Of a DNA stretch of 64,000 nt, positions 25,601 to 36,850 are shown piece by piece. How positions within the stretch are numbered: the stretch's first letter is position 1; each line of letters begins with the position of its first letter. This stretch comes from Metallyticus violacea (Eukaryota > Arthropoda > Insecta > Mantodea > Metallyticidae), in assembly GCA_030762175.1 (NCBI GenBank), contig JAUJEO010000019.1, positions 5,710,001-5,774,000 of the forward strand, read 5' to 3'. Below the pieces are notes generated by a model. That model was given only the letters and a program-made list of their open reading frames with translations, ran no database searches and was not told the origin of the DNA. Both the position numbers and the translations under genes were made by a program.

Positions 25601-28600
25601 GCATATTATGCGCAAATATTCTCGAAAAGAAAAAAATTTTTTTCGAAGTTTGGAAACTTTGTTAGAATCACTTTTTTTCCGTTCTTATTTGAGATAACTG
25701 GTTCTCTTTCATTATACTAGTTTGATAGCCTCAGAAAAGCATATTATGCGCAAAGAATCTAGAAAAGAAAAAAATTTTTTTTCGAAGATTGGAAACCTCG
25801 TTAGAATCACTTTTTTTCCGTTCTTATTTGAGATAACTGGTTCTCTTTCATTATACTAGTTTGATAGCCTCAGACAAGCATATTATGCGCAAATAATCTG
25901 GAAAAGAAAAAAATTTTTTTTCGAAGTTTGGAAACTTCCTTAGAATCACTTTTTTTCCATTCTTATTTGAGATAACTTGTTCTCTTTCATTATTCTAGTT
26001 TGATAGTCTTAGACAAGCATATTATGCGCAAAGAATCTCGAAAAGAAAAAAAATTTTTTTCGAAGTTTGGAAACTTTCTTTATAATCACTTTTTTCCGTT
26101 CTTATTTAAGATTACTGGTTCTCTTTCATTATACTAGTTTGATAGCCTCAGACAAGCATATTATGCGCAAAGAATCTGGAAAAGAAAAAAAATTTTTTTA
26201 TGAAGTTTGGAAACTTCGTTAGAATCACTTTTTTTCCGTTCTTATTTGAGATAACTTGTTCTCTTTCATTATACTAGTTTGATAGCCTTAGACAAGCATA
26301 TTATGCGCAAAGAATCTCGAAAAGAAAAAATTTTTTTTTCGAAGTTAGGAAACTTCGTTAGAATCACTTTTTTTCCGTTCTTATTTAAGATTACTGGTTC
26401 TCTTTCATTATACTAGTTTGATAGCCTCAGACAAGCATATTTTGCGCAAAGAATCTCGAAAAGATTAAAATTTTATTTCGAAGTTTGGAAACTTCGTTAG
26501 AATCACTTTTTTTCCGTTCTTATTTGAGATAACTCGTTCTCTTTCATTATACTATTTTGATAGCCTCAGAAAAGCATATTATGCGCAAGGAATCTCTAAA
26601 AGAAAAAAATTTTTTTTCGAAGTTTGGAAACTTCGTTGGAATCACTTTTTTTCCGTTCTTATTTGAGATAACTGGTTCTCTTTCATTATATTAGTTTGAT
26701 AGCCTCAGAAAAGCATAGGTATGCGCAAAGAATCTCGAAAAGAAAAAAAATTTTTTTCGAAGTTTGGAAACTTCGTTAGAATCACTTTTTTTCCATTCTT
26801 ATCTGAGATAACTGGTTCTCTTTCATTATACTAGTTTGATAGCCTCAGACAAGCATATTATGCGCAAAGAATCTCGAAAAGAAAAATTTTTTTTTTCGAA
26901 GTTTGGAAACTTCGTTAGAATCACTTTTTTTCCGTTCTTATTTAAGATTACTGGTTCTCTTTCATTATACTAGTTTGATAGCCTCTGACAAGCATATTTT
27001 GCGCAAAGAATCTCGAAAAGATTAAAATTTTATTTCGAAGTTTGGAAACTTCGTTAGAATCACTTTTTTTCCGTTCTTATTTGAGATAACTGGTTCTCTT
27101 TCATTATACTAGTTTGATAGCCTCAGACAAGCATATTATGCGCAAAGAATCTCGAAAAGAAAAAAATTTTTTTTCGAAGTTTGGAAACTTCCTTAGAATC
27201 ACTTTTTTTCCATTCTTATTTGAGATAACTTGTTCTCTTTCATTATACTAGTTTGATAGCCTTAGACAAGCATATTATGCGCAAAGAATCTCGAAAAGAA
27301 AAAAATTTTTTTTCGAAGTTTGGAAACTTCGTTAGAATCACTTTTTTTCCGTTCTTATTTAAGATAACTTGTTCTCTTTCATTATACTAGTTTGATAGCC
27401 TTAGACAAGCATATTATGCGCAAAGAATCTCGAAAAGAAAAAAATTTTTTTTCGAAGTTTGGAAACTTCCTTAGAATCACTTTTTTTCCATTCTTATTTG
27501 AGATAACTTGTTCTCTTTCATTATACTTGTTTGATAGCCTTAGACAAGCATATTATGCGCAAAGAATCTCGAAAAGAAAAAAATTTTTTTTCGAAGTTTG
27601 GAAACTTCGTTAGAATCACTTTTTTTCCGTTCTTATTTGAGATAACTGGTTCTCTTTCATTATACTAGTTTGATAGCCTCAGACAAGCATATTATGCGCA
27701 AAGAATCTCGAAAAGAAAAAAATTTTTTTTCGAAGTTTGGAAACTTCCTTAGAATCACTTTTTTTCCATTCTTATTTGAGATAACTTGTTCTCTTTCATT
27801 ATACTTGTTTGATAGCCTTAGACAAGCATATTATGCGCAAAGAATCTCGAAAAGAAAAAAATTTTTTTTCGAAGTTTGGAAACTTCGTTATAATCACTTT
27901 TTTTCCGTTCTTATTTAAGATTACTGGTTCTCTTTCATTATACTAGTTTGATAGCCTCAGACAAGCATATTATGCGCAAAGAATCTCGAAAAGAAAAAAA
28001 TTTTTTTTCGAAGTTTGGAAACTTCGTTAGAATCACTTTTTTTCCGTTCTTATTTGAGATAACATGTTCTCTTTCATTATACTAGTTTGATAGCCTTAGA
28101 CAAGCATATTATGCGCAAATATTCTCGAAAAGAAATAAATTTTTTTTCGAAGTTTGGAAACTTCGTTAGAATCACTTTTTTTCCGTTCTTATTTGAGATA
28201 ACTGGTTCTCTTTCATTATACTAGTTTGATAGCCTCAGAAAAGCATATTATGCGCAAAGAATCTAGAAAAGAAAAAAATTTTTTTTCGAAGATTGGAAAC
28301 CTCGTTAGAATCACTTTTTTTCCGTTCTTATTTGAGATAACTGGTTCTCTTTCATTATACTAGTTTGATAGCCTCAGACAAGCATATTATGCGCAAATAA
28401 TCTGGAAAAGAAAAAATTTTTTTTTCGAAGTTTGGAAACTTCCTTAGAATCACTTTTTTTCCATTCTTATTTGAGATAACTTCTTCTCTTTCATTATTCT
28501 AGTTTGATAGCCTTAGACAAGCATATTATGCGCAAAGAATCTCGAAAAGAAAAAAATTTTTTTTAAGAAGTTTGGAAACTTCGTTAGAATCACTTTTTTT

Positions 28601-29410
28601 CCGTTCTTATTTAAGATAACTTGTTCTCTTTCATTATACTAGTTTGATAGCCTTAGACAAGCATATTATGCGCAAAGAATCTCGAAAAGAAAAAAATTTT
28701 TTTTCGAAGTTTGGAAACTTCGTTATAATCACTTTTTTTCCGTTCTTATTTAAGATTACTGGTTCTCTTTCATTATACTAGTTTGATAGCCTCAGACAAG
28801 CATATTATGCGCAAAGAATCTCGAAAAGAAAAAAAATTTTTTTCGAAGTTTGGAAACTTCGTTAGAATCACTTTTTTTCCGTTCTTATTTGAGATAACTT
28901 GTTCTCTTTCATTATACTAGTTTGATAGCCTGAGACAAGCATATTATGCGCAAAGAATCTCGAAAAGAAAAAAAATTTTTTTCGAAGTTTGGAAACTTCG
29001 TTAGAATCACTTTTTTTCCGTTCTTATTTGAGATAACTGGTTCTCTTTCATTATACTAGTTTGATAGCCTCAGACAAGCATATTATGCGCAAAGAATCTC
29101 GAAAAGAAAAAAATTTTTTTTCGAAGTTTGGAAACTTCCTTAGAATCACTTTTTTTCCATTCTTATTTGAGATAACTTGTTCTCTTTCATTATACTAGTT
29201 TGATTGCCTTAGACAAGCATATTATGCGCAAAGAATCTCGAAAAGAAAAAAATTTTTTTTCGAAGTTTGGAAACTTCGTTAGAATCACTTTTTTTCCGTT
29301 CTTATTTAAGATTACTGGTTCTCTTTCATTATACTAGTTTGATAGCCTCAGACAAGCATATTATGCGCAAAGAATCTCGAAAAGAAAAAAATTTTTTTTC
29401 GAAGTTTGGA
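19690..29410 (+). repeat. 9.6-9.7-kb tandem duplication, second copy
   Basis: This is the second copy, joined head to tail to the first near 19.6-19.7 kb. It retains the AAATATT monomer near 25,610 that the first copy has lost. Matching ends near 29,410: this copy reads AAACCTCGTTAG and then GAGATAACTGG, where the first copy reads AAACTTCGTTAG and then AAGATAACTTG at 19,680-19,725. A few private changes are visible: CTTAGTTAG is shared with the first copy, but CCGTTGTTATT near 21,790 and GCCTAAAG near 24,360 occur only here. High similarity over 9.6 kb suggests a recent event. A duplicated assembly path is the alternative. Confidence 0.85.
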
Positions 29411-31425
29411 AACCTCGTTAGAATCACTTTTTTTCCGTTCTTATTTGAGATAACTGGTTCTCTTTCATTATACTAGTTTGATAGCCTCAGACAAGCATAT
29501 TATGCGCAAAGAATCTCGAAAAGAAAAAAATTTTTTTTCAAAGATTGGAAACCTCGTTAGAATCACTTTTTTTCCGTTCTTATTTGAGATAACTGGTTCT
29601 CTTTCATTATACTAGTTTGATAGCCTCAGACAAGCATATTATGCGCAAAGAATCTCGAAAAGAAAAAAATTTTTTTTCGAAGTTTGGAAACTTCCTTAGA
29701 ATCACTTTTTTTACATTCTTATTTGAGATAACTTGTTCTCTTTCATTATACTAGTTTGATAGCCTTAGACAAGCATATTATGCGCAAAGAATCTCGAAAA
29801 GAAAAAAATTTTTTTTCGAAGTTTGGAAACTTCGTTAGAATCACTTTTTTTCCGTTCTTATTTAAGATTACTGGTTCTCTTTCATTATACTAGTTTGATA
29901 GCCTCAGACAAGCATATTATGCGCAAAGAATCTCGAAAAGAAAAAAATTTTTTTTCGAAGTTTGGAAACTTCGTTAGAATCACTTTTTTTCCGTTCTTAT
30001 TTGAGATAACTTGTTCTCTTTCATTATACTAGTTTGATAGCCTTAGACAAGCATATTATGCGCAAAGAATCTCGAAAAGAAAAAAATTTTTTTTCGAAGT
30101 TTGGAAACTTCGTTAGAATCACTTTTTTTCCGTTCTTATTTAAGATTACTGGTTCTCTTTCATTATACTAGTTTGATAGCCTCAGACAAGCATATTATGC
30201 GCAAAGAATCTCGAAAAGAAAAAAATTTTATTTCGAAGTTTGGAAACTTCGTTAGAATCACTTTTTTTCGTTCTTATTTGAGATAACTGGTTCTCTTTCA
30301 TTATACTATTTTGATAGTCTCAGAAAAGCATATTATGCGCAAAGAATCTCTAAAAGAAAAAAATTTTTTTTCGAAGTTTGGAAACTTCGTTGGAATCACT
30401 TTTTTTCCGTTCTTATTTGAGATAACTGGTTCTCTTTCATTATACTAGTTTGATAGCCTCAGAAAAGCATAGGTATGCGCAAAGAATCTCGAAAAGAAAA
30501 AAATTTTTTTTCGAAGTTTGGAAACTTCGTTAGAATCACTTTTTTTCCATTCTTATCTGAGATAACTGGTTCTCTTTCATTATACTAGTTTGATAGCCTC
30601 AGACAAGCATATTATGCGCAAAGAATCTCGAAAAGAAAAAATTTTTTTTTCGAAGTTTGGAAACTTCGTTAGAATCACTTTTTTTCCGTTCTTATTTGAG
30701 ATAACTGGTTCTCTTTCATTATACTAGTTTGATAGCCTCAGACAAGCATATTATGCGCAAAGAATCTCGAAAAGAAAAAATTTGTTTTTCGAAGTTTGGA
30801 AACTTCCTTAGAATCACTTTTTTTCCATTCTTATTTGAGATAACTTGTTCTCTTTCATTATACTTGTTTGATAGCCTGAGACAAGCATATTATGCGCAAA
30901 GAATCTCGAAAAGAAAAAAATTTTTTTTCGAAGTTTGGAAACTTCGTTATAATCACTTTTTTTCCGTTCTTATTTAAGATTACTGGTTCTCTTTCATTAT
31001 ACTAGTTTGATAGCCTCAGACAAGCATATTATGCGCAAAGAATCTCGAAAAGAAAAAAATTTTTTTTCGAAGTTTGGAAACTTCGTTAGAATCACTTTTT
31101 TTCCGTTCTTATTTGAGAGAACATGTTCTCTTTCATTATACTAGTTTGATAGCCTTAGACAAGCATATTATGCGCAAATATTCTCGAAAAGAAATAAATT
31201 TTTTTTCGAAGTTTGGAAACTTCGTTAGAATCACTTTTTTTCCGTTCTTATTTGAGATAACTGGTTCTCTTTCATTATACTAGTTTGATAGCCTCAGAAA
31301 AGCATATTATGCGCAAAGAATCTAGAAAAGAAAAAAATTTTTTTTCGAAGATTGGAAACCTCGTTAGAATCACTTTTTTTCCGTTCTTATTTGAGATAAC
31401 TGGTTCTCTTTCATTATACTAGTTT
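29410..31425 (+). repeat. Linker satellite block
   Basis: Ordinary monomers connect the 9.7-kb duplication to the 2362-bp repeats. The block includes a GCATAGGTATGC monomer near 30,471 and the ATTTTATTTCG monomer near 30,228. A one-base loss near 30,268 (TTTTTTTCGTTC) shifts the local frame. Near 31,120 there is a GAGAGAACATGTTC monomer followed by an AAATATTCTCG...AAATAAA monomer, as in the opening block and at about 18.3 and 28.1 kb. I see nothing else in this stretch. Confidence 0.75.
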
Positions 31426-33787
31426 GATAGCCTCAGACAAGCATATTATGCGCAAAGAATCTCGAAAAGAAAAAAATTTTTTTTCGAAGTTTGGAAACTT
31501 CGTTAGAATCACTTTTTTTCCGTTCTTATTTGAGATAACTTGTTCTCTTTCATTATACTAGTTTGATAGCCTTAGACAAGCATATTATGCGCAAAGAATC
31601 TCGAAAAGAAAAAATTTTTTTTTCGAAGTTAGGAAACTTCGTTAGAATCACTTTTTTTCCGTTCTTATTTAAGATTACTGGTTCTCTTTCATTGTACTAA
31701 TTTGATAGCCTCAGACAAGCATATTTTGCGCAAAGAATCTCGAAAAGATTAAAATTTTATTTCGAAGTTTGGAAACTTCGTTAGAATCACTTTTTTTCCG
31801 TTCTTATTTGAGATAACTGGTTCTCTTTCATTATACTAGTTTGATAGCCTCAGACAAGCATATTATGCGCAAAGAATCTCGAAAAGAAAAAAATTTTTTT
31901 TCGAAGTTTGGAAACTTCCTTAGAATCACTTTTTTTCCATTCTTATTTGAGATAACTTGTTCTCTTTCATTATACTAGTTTGATAGCCTTAGACAAGCAT
32001 ATTATGCGCAAAGAATCTCGAAAAGAAAAAAATTTTTTTTCGAAGTTTGGAAACTTCGTTAGAATCACTTTTTTTCCGTTCTTATTTAAGATTACTGGTT
32101 CTCTTTCATTATACTAGTTTGATAGCCTCAGACAAGCATAATATGCGCAAAGAATCTCGAAAAGAAAAAAATTTTATTTCGAAGTTTGGAAACTTCGTTA
32201 GAATCACTTTTTTTCCGTTCTTATTTGAGATAACTGGTTCTCTTTCATTATACTATTTTGATAGCCTCAGAAAAGCATATTTTGCGCAAAGAATCTCGAA
32301 AAGATTAAAATTTTATTTCGAAGTTTGGAAACTTCGTTAGAATCACTTTCTTTCCGTTCTTATTTGAGATAACTGGTTCTCTTTCATTATACTAGTTTGA
32401 TAGCCTCAGGCAAGCATATTATGCGCAAAGAATCTCGAAAAGAAAAAAAATTTTTTTCGAAGTTTGGAAACTTCGTTATAATCACTTTTTTTCCGTTCTT
32501 ATTTAAGATTACTGGTTCTCTTTCATTATACTAGTTTGATAGCCTCAGACAAGCATATTATGCGCAAAGAATCTCGAAAAGAAAAAAAATTTTTTTCGAA
32601 GTTTGGAAACTTCGTTAGAATCACTTTTTTTCCGTTCTTATTTGAGATAACTTGTTCTCTTTCATTATACTAGTTTGATAGCCTGAGACAAGCATATTAT
32701 GCGCAAAGAATCTCGAAAAGAAAAAAAATTTTTTTCGAAGTTTGGAAACTTCGTTAGAATCACTTTTTTTCCGTTCTTATTTGAGATAACTGGTTCTCTT
32801 TCATTATACTAGTTTGATAGCCTCAGACAAGCATATTATGCGCAAAGAATCTCGAAAAGAAAAAAATTTTTTTTCGAAGTTTCGAAACTTCCTTAGAATC
32901 ATTTTTTTTCCATTCTTATTTGAGATAACTTGTTCTCTTTCATTATACTAGTTTGATAGCCTTAGACAAGCATATTATGCGCAAAGAATCTCGAAAAGAA
33001 AAAAATTTTTTTTTGAAGTTTGGAAACTTCGTTAGAATCACTTTTTTTCCGTTCTTATTTAAGATTACTGGTTCTCTTTCATTATACTAGTTTGATAGCC
33101 TCAGACAAGCATATTATGCGCAAAGAATCTCGAAAAGAAAAAAATTTTTTTTCGAAGTTTGGAAACTTCCTTAGAATCACTTTTTTTACATTCTTATTTG
33201 AGATAACTTGTTCTCTTTCATTATACTAGTTTGATAGCCTTAGACAAGCATATTATGCGCAAAGAATCTCGAAAAGAAAAAAATTTTTTTTCGAAGTTTG
33301 GAAACTTCCTTAGAATCACTTTTTTTCCATTCTTATTTGAGATAACTTGTTCTCTTTCATTATACTTGTTTGATAGCCTTAGACAAGCATATTATGCGCA
33401 AAGAATCTCGAAAAGAAAAAAATTTTTTTTCGAAGTTTGGAAACTTCGTTAGAATCACTTTTTTTCCGTTCTTATTTGAGATAACTGGTTCTCTTTCATT
33501 ATACTAGTTTGATAGCCTCAGACAAGCATATTATGCGCAAAGAATCTCGAAAAGAAAAAAATTTTTTTTCGAAGTTTGGAAACTTCCTTAGAATCACTTT
33601 TTTTCCATTCTTATTTGAGATAACTTGTTCTCTTTCATTATACTTGTTTGATAGCCTTAGACAAGCATATTATGCGCAAAGAATCTCGAAAAGAAAAAAA
33701 TTTTTTTTCGAAGTTTGGAAACTTCGTTATAATCACTTTTTTCTGTTCTTATTTAAGATTACTGGTTCTCTTTCATTATACTAGTTT
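31426..33787 (+). repeat. 2362-bp tandem repeat unit, copy 1
   Basis: Seventeen monomers recur at a constant 2362-base offset: 32,047 with 34,409, 33,020 with 35,382, 33,231 with 35,593 and 33,648 with 36,010. Rare shared markers confirm it: CATTGTACTA at about 31,693 and 34,055, CACTTTCTTTCC at about 32,346 and 34,708, CTCAGGCAAG at about 32,407 and 34,769, GTTTCGAAAC at about 32,880 and 35,242, and CTTTTTTCTG near 33,740 and 36,102. A few private substitutions separate the copies, such as GCATAATATGC at 32,138 here only. Confidence 0.85.
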
Positions 33788-36149
33788 GATAGCCTCAGAC
33801 AAGCATATTATGCGCAAAGAATCTCGAAAAGAAAAAAATTTTTTTTCGAAGTTTGGAAACTTCGTTAGAATCACTTTTTTTCCGTTCTTATTTGAGATAA
33901 CTTGTTCTCTTTCATTATACTAGTTTGATAGCCTTAGACAAGCATATTATGCGCAAAGAATCTCGAAAAGAAAAAATTTTTTTTTCGAAGTTAGGAAACT
34001 TCGTTAGAATCACTTTTTTTCCGTTCTTATTTAAGATTACTGGTTCTCTTTCATTGTACTAGTTTGATAGCCTCAGACAAGCATATTTTGCGCAAAGAAT
34101 CTCGAAAAGATTAAAATTTTATTTCGAAGTTTGGAAACTTCGTTAGAATCACTTTTTTTCCGTTCTTATTTGAGATAACTGGTTCTCTTTCATTATACTA
34201 GTTTGATAGCCTCAGACAAGCATATTATGCGCAAAGAATCTCGAAAAGGAAAAAAATTTTTTTCGAAGTTTGGAAACTTCCTTAGAATCACTTTTTTTCC
34301 ATTCTTATTTGAGATAACTTGTTCTCTTTCATTATACTAGTTTGATAGCCTTAGACAAGCATATTATGCGCAAAGAATCTCGAAAAGAAAAAAATTTTTT
34401 TTCGAAGTTTGGAAACTTCGTTAGAATCACTTTTTTTCCGTTCTTATTTAAGATTACTGGTTCTCTTTCATTATACTAGTTTGATAGCCTCAGACAAGCA
34501 TATTATGCGCAAAGAATCTCGAAAAGAAAAAAATTTTATTTCGAAGTTTGGAAACTTCGTTAGAATCACTTTTTTTCCGTTCTTATTTGAGATAACTGGT
34601 TTCCTTTCATTATACTATTTTGATAGCCTCAGAAAAGCATATTTTGCGCAAAGAATCTCGAAAAGATTAAAATTTTATTTCGAAGTTTGGAAACTTCGTT
34701 AGAATCACTTTCTTTCCGTTCTTATTTGAGATAACTGGTTCTCTTTCATTATACTAGTTTGATAGCCTCAGGCAAGCATATTATGCGCAAAGAATCTCGA
34801 AAAGAAAAAAATTTTTTTTCGAAGTTTGGAAACTTCGTTATAATCACTTTTTTTCCGTTCTTATTTAAGATTACTGGTTCTCTTTCATTATACTAGTTTG
34901 ATAGCCTCAGACAAGCATATTATGCGCAAAGAATCTCGAAAAGAAAAAAAATTTTTTTCGAAGTTTGGAAACTTCGTTAGAATCACTTTTTTTCCGTTCT
35001 TATTTGAGATAACTTGTTCTCTTTCATTATACTAGTTTGATAGCCTGAGACAAGCATATTATGCGCAAAGAATCTCGAAAAGAAAAAAAATTTTTTTCGA
35101 AGTTTGGAAACTTCGTTAGAATCACTTTTTTTCCGTTCTTATTTGAGATAACTGGTTCTCTTTCATTATACTAGTTTGATAGCCTCAGACAAGCATATTA
35201 TGCGCAAAGAATCTCGAAAAGAAAAAAATTTTTTTTCGAAGTTTCGAAACTTCCTTAGAATCATTTTTTTTCCATTCTTATTTGAGATAACTTGTTCTCT
35301 TTCATTATACTAGTTTGATAGCCTTAGACAAGCATATTATGCGCAAAGAATCTCGAAAAGAAAAAAATTTTTTTTTGAAGTTTGGAAACTTCGTTAGAAT
35401 CACTTTTTTTCCGTTCTTATTTAGGATTACTGGTTCTCTTTCATTATACTAGTTTGATAGCCTCAGACAAGCATATTATGCGCAAAGAATCTCGAAAAGA
35501 AAAAAATTTTTTTTCGAAGTTTGGAAACTTCCTTAGAATCACTTTTTTTACATTCTTATTTGAGATAACTTGTTCTCTTTCATTATACTAGTTTGATAGC
35601 CTTAGACAAGCATATTATGCGCAAAGAATCTCGAAAAGAAAAAAAATTTTTTTCGAAGTTTGGAAACTTCCTTAGAATCACTTTTTTTCCATTCTTATTT
35701 GAGATAACTTGTTCTCTTTCATTATACTTGTTTGATAGCCTTAGACAAGCATATTATGCGCAAAGAATCTCGAAAAGAAAAAAATTTTTTTTCGAAGTTT
35801 GGAAACTTCGTTAGAATCACTTTTTTTCCGTTCTTATTTGAGATAACTGGTTCTCTTTCATTATACTAGTTTGATAGCCTCAGACAAGCATATTATGCGC
35901 AAAGAATCTCGAAAAGAAAAAAATTTTTTTTCGAAGTTTGGAAACTTCCTTAGAATCACTTTTTTTCCATTCTTATTTGAGATAACTTGTTCTCTTTCAT
36001 TATACTAGTTTGATAGCCTTAGACAAGCATATTATGCGCAAAGAATCTCGAAAAGAAAAAAATTTTTTTTCGAAGTTTGGAAACTTCGTTATAATCACTT
36101 TTTTCTGTTCTTATTTAAGATTACTGGTTCTCTTTCATTATACTAGTTT
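33788..36149 (+). repeat. 2362-bp tandem repeat unit, copy 2
   Basis: This is the second 17-monomer copy. Private changes include AAAAGGAAAAAA near 34,247, GGTTTCCTTTC near 34,600, TTTAGGATTAC near 35,424 and CTAGTTTGAAAGCC near 36,150. In the first copy the monomer boundary at about 33,647 reads TACTTGTTTG, but here at about 36,009 it reads TACTAGTTTG. Confidence 0.85.
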
Positions 36150-36850
36150 GAAAGCCTCAGACAAGCATATTATGCGCAAAGAATCTCGAAAAGAAAAAAA
36201 TTTTTTTTCGAAGTTTGGAAACTTCGTTAGAATCACTTTTTTTCCGTTCTTATTTGAGATAACTTGTTCTCTTTCATTATACTAGTTTGATAGCCTTAGA
36301 CAAGCATATTATGCGCAAAGAATCTCGAAAAGAAAAAATTTTTTTTTCGAAGTTAGAAAACTTCGTTAGAATCACTTTTTTTCCGTTCTTATTTAAGATT
36401 ACTGGTTCTCTTTCATTATACTAGTTTGATAGCCTCAGACAAGCATATTTTGCGCAAAGAATCTCGAAAAGATTAAAATTTTATTTCGAAGTTTGGAAAC
36501 TTCGTTAGAATCACTTTTTTTCCCTTCTCTTTCATTATACTAGTTTGATAGCCTCAGACAAGCATATTATGCGCAAAGAATCTCGAAAAGAAAAAAATTT
36601 TTTTTCGAAGTTTGGAAACTTCCTTAGAATCACTTTTTTTCCATTCTTATTTGATATAACTTGTTCTCTTTCATTATACTAGTTTGATAGCCTTAGACAA
36701 GCATATTATGCGCAAAGAATCTCGAAAAGAAAAAAATTTTTTTTCGAAGTTTGGAAACTTCGTTAGAATCACTTTTTTTCCGTTCTTATTTAAGATTACT
36801 GGTTCTCTTTCATTATACTAGTTTGATAGCCTCAGACTAGCATATTATGC
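36150..36850 (+). repeat. Partial third copy of the 2362-bp unit
   Basis: The order of monomer types that starts the 2362-bp unit appears once more: CCTCAG, then GTTAGAAAAC, then TTTTGCGC with GATTAAAATTTT, then CTTCC, then CTTCG. It lacks the CATTGTACTA marker and diverges near 36,850 (CTCAGACTAGC). A truncated monomer lies inside it at about 36,523. The same monomer order recurs near 38.64-39.2, 40.57-41.1 and 63.45-63.8 kb, so it may be an older shared module and not a true third copy. Confidence 0.6.
36515..36535 (+). other. Truncated monomer, about 20-bp internal deletion
   Basis: The normal run CTTTTTTTCCGTTCTTATTT...ACTGGTTCTC is shortened here to CTTTTTTTCCCTTCTCTTTC. About 20 bases are missing, so the monomer is short. 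I saw this junction only here, so it is probably a private and recent deletion between TTC-rich tracts. Confidence 0.8.
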
